Below, piece after piece: positions 9,574-18,353 of a DNA stretch of 64,000 nucleotides. The notes below the pieces were generated by a model. It was not told where the DNA came from. It did not search any database and was given only the letters and a program-made list of their open reading frames with translations. A program made the position numbers and the translations under genes. Each line of letters begins with the position of its first letter. Position 1 is the stretch's first letter. Location: NCBI GenBank assembly GCA_030149365.1, contig JASBRP010000056.1:1-64000 (forward strand), written 5' to 3'. The stretch comes from Solimonas sp. GTDB taxonomy: Bacteria; Pseudomonadota; Gammaproteobacteria; Nevskiales; Nevskiaceae.

Positions 9574-10950
9574 ATGGAACACTTCCCGATATTCCTGCGC
9601 CTGAAACAGGCGCGGGTGCTGGTCATCGGCGGGGGCGAAGTCGCCGCCCGCAAGATCCGCCTGCTGCGCAAGGCAGGTGCCCGGATCGAGGTCGCCGCGC
9701 GGGAGCTGAACGCCGAGCTGGCCGAACTGGCCGCCAGCGGCGAGCTGGCCCATGGCGGCACGGAGTTCGACCCGGCCGCCATCACCGGCTGCCGCCTGGT
9801 GGTGGCCGCCACCGACGACCTGGCGCTGAACGCCCGCGTTGCCGCCGCCGCAATCGCCGCCAACATCCCGGTCAACGTCGTCGACGACCCCGAGCTGTCC
9901 ACCTACATCACGCCCTCGATCGTCGAGCGCGCCCCGGTGACGGTGGCCATCGGCACCGGCGGCGCCGCCCCGGTGCTGGCGCGGCGCCTGCGCGAGCGTA
10001 TCGAAACCCTGCTGCCGGTGGCCTACGGCCGCCTTGGCGAGTTCATGGGTCGGCAGCGGCCGCGGGTGAAGGCTTTGCCGCCCGAGTCGCGCCGCAAGCT
10101 CTGGGAAGACTTCCTCGACGGCCCCGGCCCGGAGCGCCTGTTCGTGGGCGACGAGAGCGCCGCCGCCATCGAGCTGGAAAGCCTGCTGCGCGGCGAGCCG
10201 CCGCGGGGCGAGGTCTACCTGGTGGGCGCCGGCCCCGGCGATCCCGACCTGCTGACCTTCCGCGCCCTGCGCCTGATGCAGCAGGCCGACGTGGTGCTCT
10301 ACGACCGCCTGGTATCGCCCGCGATCCTGGACCTGGTGCGGCGTGATGCCGAGCGCCTGTTCGTCGGCAAGAAGCGCAACCTGCACACCGTGCCGCAGGA
10401 CGAGATCAACGCCGAGCTGGTGCGGCTGGCGGAGCAGGGCAAGCGTGTGCTGCGCCTCAAGGGCGGCGATCCCTTCATCTTCGGCCGCGGCGGCGAGGAA
10501 ATCGACCAGATCGCCGCGCGCGGCATTCCCTTCCAGGTGGTGCCGGGCATCACCGCGGCCAGCGGCTGCGCCGCCTACGCCGGCATCCCGCTGACCCACC
10601 GCGATCATGCCCAGTCCTGCATCTTCGTCACCGGCCATGCCCGTGCCGACGGCACGCTGAACCTGCACTGGGACCAGCTCGCTCGCCGCGGGCAGACCGT
10701 GGTGATCTACATGGGCCTGGCGACGCTGCCAGAGCTGTGCCGCCAGTTCATGGCCCACGGCCTGCCGCCGGACTGGCCTGCCGCCATCGTCGAGGACGGC
10801 ACTTCGCGCCAGCAGCGTGTGCTGGCGGGGACGCTGGCCGACCTGCCGGCCCAGGTCGCCGGCTCGGACGTGAAGGGCGCCACCCTGGTGATCGTGGGCG
10901 AGGTCGTGCGCCTGCGCGAACGCCTGCAGTGGTTCAAGGCGGGGCGCTGA
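9574..10950 (+). CDS. cysG: Siroheme synthase CysG (trifunctional)
   Basis: Makes siroheme from uroporphyrinogen III by methylation, NAD-dependent dehydrogenation and iron insertion. The 458-residue product has the N-terminal dehydrogenase/ferrochelatase half (Rossmann motif VLVIGGGEVAARKIRLL near residue 13, VVDDPELSTYITPSIVER near residue 107). The C-terminal SUMT half starts near residue 213 (VYLVGAGPGDPDLLTFRALR) and includes RLKGGDPFIFGRGGEE and VPGITAASGCAAYAGIPLTH. It supplies the cofactor for the CysI encoded nearby. Its 3' end overlaps the convergent regulator gene by 17 bp. Confidence 0.96.
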   Translation: MEHFPIFLRLKQARVLVIGGGEVAARKIRLLRKAGARIEVAARELNAELAELAASGELAHGGTEFDPAAITGCRLVVAATDDLALNARVAAAAIAANIPVNVVDDPELSTYITPSIVERAPVTVAIGTGGAAPVLARRLRERIETLLPVAYGRLGEFMGRQRPRVKALPPESRRKLWEDFLDGPGPERLFVGDESAAAIELESLLRGEPPRGEVYLVGAGPGDPDLLTFRALRLMQQADVVLYDRLVSPAILDLVRRDAERLFVGKKRNLHTVPQDEINAELVRLAEQGKRVLRLKGGDPFIFGRGGEEIDQIAARGIPFQVVPGITAASGCAAYAGIPLTHRDHAQSCIFVTGHARADGTLNLHWDQLARRGQTVVIYMGLATLPELCRQFMAHGLPPDWPAAIVEDGTSRQQRVLAGTLADLPAQVAGSDVKGATLVIVGEVVRLRERLQWFKAGR

Positions 10951-11983
10951 TATCCGCCTGCGGTGACTTGCGGTAGCGCTGCGGCGACACCGCCTTCCAG
11001 CGCTTGAAGGCGCGGATGAAGGTGGAGGGCTCCGAGTAGCCCAGGCGCTCCGCCACCTCCGAGATCGCCAGGTTGGTGCCGCGCAGCAGTTCCTCGGCCA
11101 GCGACTGGCGGGTTTCCTCCACCAGGCTCTCGAAGCGCGTGCCCGCCGCTTCCAGGCGGCGCCGCAGCGTGCGGGCGGTTTCCTTGAACTCCGCCGCCAC
11201 CATGTCCATCGTTGGCATGCGGTTGGGGTCGCGCAGCAGACGCTCACGCACGCGCCCGGCGATGCCGGCCAGCGCCTGGTGGCGCTGCAGCAGGCGCTCG
11301 CACTCCGCCTCGAACATGCGGCGCATCGGCAGGTCGGCCTGAGGCAGCTTCCAGTCCAGCATCGTGCGGTGGATGCCGACGCGGTTCTGGCTCTGACCAT
11401 AGGTGATCGGCCGGCCGAACAATGCCTCGGCCCGCTTATGGTAGGCCGGCGCTGCCAGACGCGTATCGACCTGCGTCAGCGTGAAGCGCGTGGGCAGGAT
11501 GTCCTTGGCCAGGTTCATCAGCGTCGCGCCGTCGCGTTCCAGCAGGAAGTCGCGCACGTCCGCCGGCAGTTCAGAGTCGTCCGCCAGGATCTGCAGCTCG
11601 CTGTCGGACTGGACCAGACGGATGCGGCAGTAGAACGAGGTCAAGCGCAGGTAGCGCAGGCCGAGGTCCACCGCGTACTGCAGCGTCGGGCTGGACAGGA
11701 TCATGAAGCCCCACACCCCGAAGGTGGTGGGGTGGTAGCGCAGGCCGGCATCCAGGCCCAGCGGCAGCGAGTTGCCCAACCGCTGCAGGATGTTGCGGAT
11801 CACCTGCAGCTCGTCGTGCGCGGCCACCATGGCGGTGTGGTCCTGCAGCGGGGCCGGGTCGAGCCGCGTCCCGCGCAGGCATTCGGATACGGTCATGCCG
11901 TGCTCGGCTGCCACCTCGGTGAGCACGCGCACACTGCAGATATTCCGTGGATAGTCCCAGTAGGCCGACACCGTTGTCCCCAA
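10934..11983 (-). CDS. AraC-family transcriptional regulator
   Basis: A 349-residue regulator. The N-terminal region resembles the arabinose-binding-like domain of the OruR/ArgR-type AraC subfamily (LRYHPTTFGVWGFMILSSPTL). The C-terminal double helix-turn-helix includes LAISEVAERLGYSEPSTFIRAF and the closing RWKAVSPQRYR. The ligand and target genes are unknown. It is transcribed away from the envelope cluster that starts at 12142 across a 158-bp AT-richer gap, so control of that cluster is possible but only inferred from position. It ends inside the 3' end of cysG. Confidence 0.88.
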   Translation of the reverse strand: MGTTVSAYWDYPRNICSVRVLTEVAAEHGMTVSECLRGTRLDPAPLQDHTAMVAAHDELQVIRNILQRLGNSLPLGLDAGLRYHPTTFGVWGFMILSSPTLQYAVDLGLRYLRLTSFYCRIRLVQSDSELQILADDSELPADVRDFLLERDGATLMNLAKDILPTRFTLTQVDTRLAAPAYHKRAEALFGRPITYGQSQNRVGIHRTMLDWKLPQADLPMRRMFEAECERLLQRHQALAGIAGRVRERLLRDPNRMPTMDMVAAEFKETARTLRRRLEAAGTRFESLVEETRQSLAEELLRGTNLAISEVAERLGYSEPSTFIRAFKRWKAVSPQRYRKSPQADISAPP

Positions 11984-12141
11984 ATGCCTATTTCTGGCTC
12001 ATTGTGCCATTATCCGCTGGAAGAATTGCCGTTAAGTTTGCGGCCATGGCAGTCCCGCATTGCGTGGTGCCATGAAGAAATATTCAGTTTCTCTCCCAGA
12101 GAGCTGAAAATAAATAGAAAAGCCAGTGTGCAGGCGGAGAG

Positions 12142-12621
12142 ATGGGGTTGAACAGACAGACCGAAGACGAGGCTGGCCGGGGCGACTCCGGCTGGCAGGC
12201 TGCCCGCCTCGGGCTGGCCGACATCCTGCGGGGCCTGGCCGACTGGCAGCTGCGGCAGATCATCACCACCTCCATGGCGCCGGCTATCTACGTGGTCTGC
12301 GTCGGCGCCGTGCTGGCGCTCAACCTGTTCATGGCCCTGCGGGCCTTCCAGCAGTCCCTGGCCGAGGGCCTGGTGTGGCTGCTGCTGATCATGCCCATCA
12401 CCTCCATCGCCGGCATCGTCATCGTGCGCGTGGTGCTGGAGTCGCTGCTGTCGCTGTTCCGCATCGTGGTGCACATGGAGTCGCTGATGGAGCAGCTCCA
12501 TACCCTGCGCGGCCAGACCGAATCGATCGCCGACCGTGTCGAGGACCTGCCGCTGCCGCGCATCCAGTTCTGGCGCAGCCGCCGTCGCGACGCCGAGGAA
12601 AAGTCCCGTGACCGTGATTGA
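12142..12621 (+). CDS. DUF4282-type two-helix membrane protein
   Basis: A 159-residue inner-membrane protein. A short polar N-terminus is followed by FADW-like ILRGLADWQLRQIITTSMAP, then two hydrophobic helices (about residues 45-68 and 78-100), then an amphipathic helix and a basic tail. The arrangement fits DUF4282; the match is by pattern only. It is the first gene of the envelope cluster. Its last codons carry the ribosome site (GAGGAA at 12595-12600) for the next gene, which starts 14 nt before its stop. Confidence 0.65.
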   Translation: MGLNRQTEDEAGRGDSGWQAARLGLADILRGLADWQLRQIITTSMAPAIYVVCVGAVLALNLFMALRAFQQSLAEGLVWLLLIMPITSIAGIVIVRVVLESLLSLFRIVVHMESLMEQLHTLRGQTESIADRVEDLPLPRIQFWRSRRRDAEEKSRDRD

Positions 12622-14794
12622 GCGCGCCCTGCTGCTGGCGCTGCTGCTGCCGGGCCTGGCCGCCGCAGAGGACTGGGAGTCGCAGTGGAAGAACCGCCTC
12701 ACGCTCGGCGCCGCCATCCGCACCGAGGCGCGTGATCCCGCCCTGGTCGGCAAGTCCAACCTCGACCCGCAGCTCTGCGCCAGCGACGACTGCCTTTCCG
12801 CCAGCCCCAACAACACGGCGCCGAACGAGCGCTACATGGCGGCGCCCGGTGCCTTCAATTCGGTCTACGACGAGGGCAACCTCAACTACGACCGCGGCGA
12901 CCTGATCTCCGCGCCGGTGAAGTGGACCTCGCGTTTCCAGCTGCGCCGCGGTGACCTGCTGATGGAAATCGGCGGCCTGGCGTTCTACGACCCGGTCAAT
13001 GCCGATCTCGAGGAGTACCACCCCAACCAGATCGTCACCGCGGGCCCGCAGCCGGGGCAGGTCGTGCGCAACAAGCGCTCCAGCAAGACCCGGGAAGAGA
13101 TCGGCTACGGCTTCCAGCTGCTCGACACCTACATCCAGGATACCTTCGACATCCTCGACCGCCCGGTGGACATCGGTATCGGCCGACAGCGCATCGTCTG
13201 GGGCGAGTCCAGCTTCGTCACCCAGGGCAGCCTCAACGTCATCAACCCGCCGGACGTGAACAACCTGACGCGCCCGGGGCAGGACCTGGACGAGGTCTAT
13301 CGCCCGGTCGGCATGCTGCTGATGCGCGCACCGCTGAACGACGATATCAGCGCCGAGGCCTTCTACCAGCTCGAATGGCGTCCAGTGGGCATTCCACCGC
13401 GCGGCTCGTTCTTCTCGTTCTTCAACGCCGGCAACGAGGTGACCGAGAACGAGGGCATCATCGCCCCCTTCGGCAAGTCCCCCTACGATCCGCAGCAGAT
13501 CGGTACGCCGGCCAACGATGTCTTCGCCCTGGTGACGCAGACCAGCTACACGCTGCGCCGCGCGCCCAACCGCGAGCCCGACGACATGGGCCAGTACGGC
13601 ATGGCGCTGTACTTCCACCCGGAGTGGCTGGGCGGCTCCGAACTGGGCCTCTACTTCGCCAACTACCACTCGCGTATTCCCATCGCCAGCGCCTATGCGG
13701 CGGAAACCAGCTGCACGCGCCGCGAGGGCAACCCCGCCGGCATCGATGCCGTGGACCTGACCAGCTTCATGGCAGCCTGCGGCGTGCCCGGCACGCAGCT
13801 GCGCGAGGCGGTGCCGCTGGATACCGCGCGTTACTTCCTGGATTACCCGGAGGACATCAAGCTCTTCGGCCTCAGCTTCAGCAGCCTGGTGGGCGGCGTC
13901 GCCGTGCGCGGCGAGCTGGCCTACCGGCCCAACCAGCCGGTACAGGTGGACCTGGAGGACGTGTTGTTCGCCGCGCTGCAGCCCGCGCTGCCGCGCCAGG
14001 ACATCCCGCTGTTCGGCACCGCCGACACCCTGCCGGGCCTGCTCGCGGCGATCCAGGACCCGGGCAACATCCTCAATGTGGCGGCCGGCGCCACCGGCAA
14101 CCTGCCGGGCGTCATCAGCGCGCTGCAAGGGCTGCTCACGGCACCGAACCTGCTCGGCACCACGGTGCCGGGCGCACGTACCGGTATCCCTGACTTCCTC
14201 ACCGCGTATCGCGGCGGCACGCCGGGCGAGATCGAGGCCGGCCAGTACATCCGCGGCTACGAGCGCCTGAAGGTGCTGCAGGGCTCGCTGGGCCTGACCA
14301 GCATCTTCGGCAACAGCGCCTTCCTCGGCACTACCGACGCGCTGGTGCTGGCGGAGTTCACCGCCATCGGCGTGCTCAACCTGCCGTCGCGTTCCAGGCT
14401 GCAGTTCGAAGGGCCGGGCACCGACACCCACGCCGGCCCCGGCGCGGCCGACACCGGCAATGCGCTGCACATCAACCCGGTGCGCAACACCGCCGGTTAT
14501 GTCGACGCCTTCTCCTGGGGCTATCGCCTCGGCACCATGCTCCACTACAAGGACGTCGGCATCCAGGGCTTCGACCTGCGGCCCTTCCTGGTCTTCACGC
14601 ACGACGTCTCCGGCGTCTCTCCGGGTCTGGGAGAGAATTTCCTGGAGGGCCGCAAGCTGGCCGTGCTCGACGTGCGCCTGAGCTACGGCGACTTCGATGC
14701 CAGCCTGGCCCAGGCCTTCATGTTCGGCGGCGGCAACCGCAACACGCTGCACGACCGCGACTTCTTCACCGCCAGCATCGGCATGCGCTTCTAG
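12608..14794 (+). CDS. DUF1302 family outer-membrane protein
   Basis: A 728-residue protein of the DUF1302 family, predicted large outer-membrane porin-like barrels often encoded beside DUF1329, LolA-like or RND/MMPL genes for hydrophobic compounds. The signal peptide (VTVIERALLLALLLPGLAAA) is followed by ferric-porin-like strands (KNRLTLGAAIRTEARDP; DRPVDIGIGRQRIVWGES with the DUF1302 VINPPDVNN motif near residue 215). It ends in FFTASIGMRF with a terminal Phe. I chose the GTG at 12608 because GAGGAA lies 7 nt upstream and the signal peptide starts there. The longer frame from 12536 adds an implausible Arg/Ser-rich leader. Substrate unknown. Confidence 0.87.
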   Translation: MTVIERALLLALLLPGLAAAEDWESQWKNRLTLGAAIRTEARDPALVGKSNLDPQLCASDDCLSASPNNTAPNERYMAAPGAFNSVYDEGNLNYDRGDLISAPVKWTSRFQLRRGDLLMEIGGLAFYDPVNADLEEYHPNQIVTAGPQPGQVVRNKRSSKTREEIGYGFQLLDTYIQDTFDILDRPVDIGIGRQRIVWGESSFVTQGSLNVINPPDVNNLTRPGQDLDEVYRPVGMLLMRAPLNDDISAEAFYQLEWRPVGIPPRGSFFSFFNAGNEVTENEGIIAPFGKSPYDPQQIGTPANDVFALVTQTSYTLRRAPNREPDDMGQYGMALYFHPEWLGGSELGLYFANYHSRIPIASAYAAETSCTRREGNPAGIDAVDLTSFMAACGVPGTQLREAVPLDTARYFLDYPEDIKLFGLSFSSLVGGVAVRGELAYRPNQPVQVDLEDVLFAALQPALPRQDIPLFGTADTLPGLLAAIQDPGNILNVAAGATGNLPGVISALQGLLTAPNLLGTTVPGARTGIPDFLTAYRGGTPGEIEAGQYIRGYERLKVLQGSLGLTSIFGNSAFLGTTDALVLAEFTAIGVLNLPSRSRLQFEGPGTDTHAGPGAADTGNALHINPVRNTAGYVDAFSWGYRLGTMLHYKDVGIQGFDLRPFLVFTHDVSGVSPGLGENFLEGRKLAVLDVRLSYGDFDASLAQAFMFGGGNRNTLHDRDFFTASIGMRF

Positions 14795-14803
14795 GACATT
14801 CCC

Positions 14804-15532
14804 GTGAGCAAAACCACGATCTTCTTTCTCGCGATCCTGCTGGGCGCCGTCATCGGCGGCGCCATCGCCGGCTGGTGGGTGTTCCGCAACGTCGATGCGC
14901 GCCTGATGCTGAGGGACCAGCCCGCCATCATCGTGCTGCCCGAGCCCTTGAGCGTCAGCGCCGACGTGCTCAACGACCTGTCGATCGAGATCGACACCGC
15001 CATCACCACCACCGTGCCGGTGGACCAGCGCATCAGCATTCCGGTGGAGGAGACGCTGCGCGTCAACGCCAGCTTCGACAGCGAAATCCCGATCAAGATG
15101 AACGTGCCGGTGAAGGACTACATCGTGATCGACCAGTTGCTGGACGTGAACACGGTGGTCAAGGCCGACCTGCTGGGCGACACGCACGACCTGCCACTGC
15201 GCGGCAAGATCCCGGTCAAGGCCCGGGTGCCGGTCAACCTCAACATTCCCGTCGACCAGATGGTGCACCTCAAGTTCACCGCGCCGGTGGAGGCCAAGCT
15301 CAAGCAGGCGCTGGACGTGCCGCTGAAGGCCGACATCGCCGCCACCATTCCCATCCGCAGCAAGATGGACGTGCCGGTGAAGTCGGCGCTGAAGGCCAAC
15401 ATCACCGTGCCCGACCCGGCGGCGGTGGTGATTACCGAGGCCGACCTGCGCCTGCCGCTGCGCACGCTGCGCCTCAACACGGCCGGTGACGATGCCGCCG
15501 CCCCGGCCGCGGCGAAGGAACCGGCGCCGTGA
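14804..15532 (+). CDS. Single-pass periplasmic repeat protein A, unknown function
   Basis: A 242-residue product starting at GTG (AGGA 7 nt upstream). One N-terminal transmembrane helix (about residues 5-26) anchors a periplasmic part. That part is made of short recurring units with a V/I-P-V/L/I core roughly every 8-16 residues: TVPVDQ, SIPVEE, EIPIKM, NVPVKD, KIPVKA, RVPVNL, NIPVDQ, APVEAK, DVPLKA, TIPIRS and DVPVKS. Such spacing suggests a beta-strand-rich repeat fold. I recognise no family. It resembles the next protein in length, anchor and motif and overlaps it by 4 bp, so the two are probably ancient paralogs acting together. Confidence 0.72.
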   Translation: MSKTTIFFLAILLGAVIGGAIAGWWVFRNVDARLMLRDQPAIIVLPEPLSVSADVLNDLSIEIDTAITTTVPVDQRISIPVEETLRVNASFDSEIPIKMNVPVKDYIVIDQLLDVNTVVKADLLGDTHDLPLRGKIPVKARVPVNLNIPVDQMVHLKFTAPVEAKLKQALDVPLKADIAATIPIRSKMDVPVKSALKANITVPDPAAVVITEADLRLPLRTLRLNTAGDDAAAPAAAKEPAP

Positions 15533-16263
15533 TGCGCCTGCTGGCCAAGCTGGGCTTCGGCCTGCTGCTGGCGGTGGGAGGCGCCGCCCTGGGCTTCTGG
15601 CTCTACCTGCACCTGGTGGTGCGCCTGACGCTCAGTGACCAGCCGGGCCACGTGCGGCTGCCGCCGCAGGCCCATGTCATCGCCGAGGCCACCAACAAGA
15701 TCACCATCAAGCTCGACGGCTACATCGACGCCGAGGTGCCGTTCAAGCAGACCCTGGACCTGCCGCTCAAGGGCAACTACGACGCCGACATCAAGCTGGA
15801 TACCTCGGTGCCGATCCGCATGGTGATCCGCTATCGCGGTGTGGTGCCGGTGGACACCTATGCCGACATCGAAGGCACCACCGACTTCACCTACCAGAAC
15901 GTCAAGCGCCTGCGTAACGTGAAGTTCAAGGCGCGCATCCCGCTGCGCTTCGAGCAGCCGGTGTCTTTCACCGTGCCGGTGGACACCACCATCCCCCTGA
16001 ACTACCGCGGCCCCTTGCGCCTGGCACTGGACCAGCGCATCCGCGCGCCGGTGGATACGGTACTGAAGACGCGCCTGAAGGCCGTGCGCGAGATCACCAC
16101 GCCGATCCTGGCGCGCTTCGGCATGGACGTGCGCTTCCCGCAGGAGCCGGTGCCGGTGATCGTCAAGCACGCGGACCTCGGCTTGCGCGTGAAGGGCCTG
16201 CGCCTGGAGCGCATTCCGCAGGATGCGGTGCCGCAGGCGGAGAACCGGGGAGGGGAGTCATGA
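15529..16263 (+). CDS. Single-pass periplasmic repeat protein B, unknown function
   Basis: A 244-residue product whose GTG start overlaps the previous stop (GTGA); an ATG one codon in is an alternative. It has an N-terminal anchor (LLAKLGFGLLLAVGGAALGF) and then the same layout as protein A. Near residue 35 it has LTLSDQPGHVRLP, which parallels LMLRDQPAIIVLP of protein A. V/I-P-V/L units follow (DLPLKG, SVPIRM, VVPVDT, RIPLRF, TVPVDT, TIPLNY, RAPVDT), and the C-terminal VIVKHADLGLRVKGLRLER parallels VVITEADLRLPLRTLRLN. It overlaps the following gene by 4 bp. Confidence 0.72.
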   Translation: MMRLLAKLGFGLLLAVGGAALGFWLYLHLVVRLTLSDQPGHVRLPPQAHVIAEATNKITIKLDGYIDAEVPFKQTLDLPLKGNYDADIKLDTSVPIRMVIRYRGVVPVDTYADIEGTTDFTYQNVKRLRNVKFKARIPLRFEQPVSFTVPVDTTIPLNYRGPLRLALDQRIRAPVDTVLKTRLKAVREITTPILARFGMDVRFPQEPVPVIVKHADLGLRVKGLRLERIPQDAVPQAENRGGES

Positions 16264-16979
16264 AGGCATTGGGTGACGGTCACACTGCCCAGAGGGTTGC
16301 CGGATTGCTGCGGCGCCTGCCGGGTGCGGACTTCGCCACGGAGCGCTTGCAAGCCGTGGAACGCCAACTGCTGCAGCAACTCAAGCGACGTATGGATCGC
16401 CTGGAATCACCCGCATCCATCTCGGTGCTGGCCGTGGCCATGCGCAGCGTCGCGGACCATCCCGCGAGCGGCGCCAGCCTGCAGGACCTGCTGCAGCGCT
16501 CCTCCGAGCAGGGGCGCGATGAGGCCCAGGCCGAGTTCTTCGGCTGGGTGACCTCGCAGCTGGTGCCCGACCAGGCGCGCCTGCTGTCCGCCATGTCGGA
16601 CGGCTCCACGTATCCCGTGATCCACGTGCTGGCGGGCTCGCGCATCGGCCTCACCGCCGAGCCGGTGGTGGAGTGGGTCAGTAACATCGGTCGCAATGCC
16701 GGCGTGCAGTGGAACGACACGACACCGGTCTTCATCGGCCGCCTGCGGGCCCTGGGGCTGGTGGAAACCGGCCCCGAGGACGCTGCGCGCCGGGTCCAGT
16801 ACGAGATGCTGGAAACCGAGCAGGTCGTGCGCGACGGCATCGCACGTCTGCACAAGGGTGGGCTCAAGGGGCATATCGTGCGGCGGGTACTGATGCTGTC
16901 GGCGCTCGGGCGTGCGTTCTGGGAAAGCGGTCGCGTCGCCGAGGATCTGACCGGTTCGTTCGCGGGTTCGGTCGGCTAG
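16260..16979 (+). CDS. Probable Abi-alpha (DUF4393) family protein
   Basis: A 239-residue, mostly helical cytosolic protein with no signal peptide. The middle (FFGWVTSQLVPDQARLLSAM, then SDGSTYPVIHVLAG) and the later LRALGLVETG segment resemble the Abi-alpha/DUF4393 domain, named after a lactococcal abortive-infection protein but widespread outside defence loci. The assignment is by remembered pattern and is moderate. It starts inside the stop of repeat protein B (ATGA), so it is translationally coupled to envelope genes. That argues against a stand-alone defence role. The gap to the DUF445 gene is 37 bp. Confidence 0.55.
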   Translation: MKALGDGHTAQRVAGLLRRLPGADFATERLQAVERQLLQQLKRRMDRLESPASISVLAVAMRSVADHPASGASLQDLLQRSSEQGRDEAQAEFFGWVTSQLVPDQARLLSAMSDGSTYPVIHVLAGSRIGLTAEPVVEWVSNIGRNAGVQWNDTTPVFIGRLRALGLVETGPEDAARRVQYEMLETEQVVRDGIARLHKGGLKGHIVRRVLMLSALGRAFWESGRVAEDLTGSFAGSVG

Positions 16980-17016
16980 AAAAAACGAAAAACAGGTACG
17001 GGTAGGGGAGAGAGAC

Positions 17017-18270
17017 ATGCAAAGCTGGGCAGAAATCGTCGTCGACGTGCAGCAGAATTGGTTCCTGTATGCGTCGATGCCGTTCGTGGCGGCAATCATC
17101 GGCTACGTCACCAAGATCGTGGCGATCCGCATGATGTTCGAGCCGATCGAGTTCGTCGGCATCAAGCCGCCCTATCTCGGCTGGCAGGGCATCGTGCCGC
17201 GCAAGGCCGCCATCATGGCCAGTATCGCCTGCGACACCATGACGCAGAAGCTGATCAAGCCGGAGGATGTGTTCGACCGCCTGGACCCGGACCGCATCGC
17301 CCAGGAGATCGAGAAGCCGCTGCTGGAAGCCGTGGAAGAGATCACGCGCAACGTCGCCGAGCAGTACGCGCCGGGGCTCTGGGAAGCCGCGCCCGAGACG
17401 GTCAAGCGCATGATCATCAGCCGCATCCAGGAGGAGGCGCCCGATATCGTTCGGCAGATCATGGTGGACATCAAGTCCAACATCAATTCGGTGTTCGATC
17501 TGAAGGACATGGTGGTCAGCAATCTGCTGCGCGACAAGCCGCTGCTGAACCGCATCTTCCTGGAGGCCGGCGCTGGAGAGTTCCGCTTCATCCGCAACTC
17601 CGGCCTGTTCTTCGGCTTTGCCATCGGCTGCGTGCAGGCCGTGGTCTGGGCGATCACGCAGAACGTCTGGGTCATGCCGCTGTTCGGCGGCTTCACCGGA
17701 TGGTTCACCGACTGGCTGGCGCTGAAAATGATCTTCAACCCGAAACACCCCACCAAGTACCTGGGTGGCCTGTTCACCTGGCAGGGCCTGTTCCTCAAGC
17801 GCCGCCTGGAAGTCTCCGCCGAGTACGGTCGCCTGATCGCCGCCGAGATCGTCACCCCGCACAACATCATCGACGCCGTGCTGCGCGGCCCGCTGTCGGA
17901 CCGCCTGTTCGGCATGATCCAGAAGCAGGTGCAGCGCGTGGTCGACGCCCAGTCCGGCGTGGCCAAGCCCTTCGTCGTGCTGGCCGTGGGCAGCTCCAAG
18001 TACCAGGAGATGAAGCGCCTGGTTTCGCAGGAGATCATGAAGCGCCTGCCGGACACCATGAAGCACATCGAGAAGTACGCGCATGACGCCATGGACCTCG
18101 AACGGACCCTGGCAACTAAGATGCAGGACCTCACCGTCGAGGAATTCGAGAACCTGCTGCACCCGGCCTTCGAGCAGGACGAATGGATCCTGATCACGGT
18201 CGGTGCGGTGCTCGGCTTCCTGGTCGGTGAACTGCAGGTACACGTGATGCTGCACTTCGCGGTCCACTGA
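17017..18270 (+). CDS. DUF445 family membrane protein
   Basis: A 417-residue protein with the DUF445 (YjiN/YheB-like) features: an N-terminal membrane helix with IGYVTKIVAIRMMFEPIE, then GWQGIVPRKA near residue 55. A second copy in the middle reads GGFTGWFTDWLALKMIFNPK and TWQGLFLKRRLEVSAEYG. A C-terminal hydrophobic helix ends the protein (about residues 390-412). The family is widespread, of unknown function and suspected to act at the envelope. A ribosome site (GGGGAGAGAG) precedes the ATG. The hairpin at 18298-18323 ends this transcript. Confidence 0.85.
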   Translation: MQSWAEIVVDVQQNWFLYASMPFVAAIIGYVTKIVAIRMMFEPIEFVGIKPPYLGWQGIVPRKAAIMASIACDTMTQKLIKPEDVFDRLDPDRIAQEIEKPLLEAVEEITRNVAEQYAPGLWEAAPETVKRMIISRIQEEAPDIVRQIMVDIKSNINSVFDLKDMVVSNLLRDKPLLNRIFLEAGAGEFRFIRNSGLFFGFAIGCVQAVVWAITQNVWVMPLFGGFTGWFTDWLALKMIFNPKHPTKYLGGLFTWQGLFLKRRLEVSAEYGRLIAAEIVTPHNIIDAVLRGPLSDRLFGMIQKQVQRVVDAQSGVAKPFVVLAVGSSKYQEMKRLVSQEIMKRLPDTMKHIEKYAHDAMDLERTLATKMQDLTVEEFENLLHPAFEQDEWILITVGAVLGFLVGELQVHVMLHFAVH

Positions 18271-18297
18271 CCGCCGGCAGCAGATTGATCCGCCATT

Positions 18298-18329
18298 GCC
18301 CGGTGATCCCCAAGGCACCGGGCTTCTTT
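18298..18329 (+). terminator. Rho-independent terminator after the DUF445 gene
   Basis: GCCCGGTG (18298-18305) pairs with CACCGGGC (18316-18323) across a 10-nt loop and is followed by TTCTTTA. It ends the 12142-18270 operon just before the LolA-like gene, which therefore needs readthrough or its own promoter. Confidence 0.75.
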
Positions 18330-18353
18330 ATTCGGTATCGGGAGAGGCGACAC

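Noticed and set aside
12419..15268. A 949-codon minus-strand frame across the DUF1302 region
   Set aside because: Shadow of the plus-strand genes; the plus-strand frames have signal peptides, ribosome sites and coupled overlaps.
16260..16979. Phage-defence island around the Abi-alpha-like gene
   Set aside because: No nuclease, toxin, integrase or other defence gene is nearby, and the gene is translationally coupled to an envelope operon.
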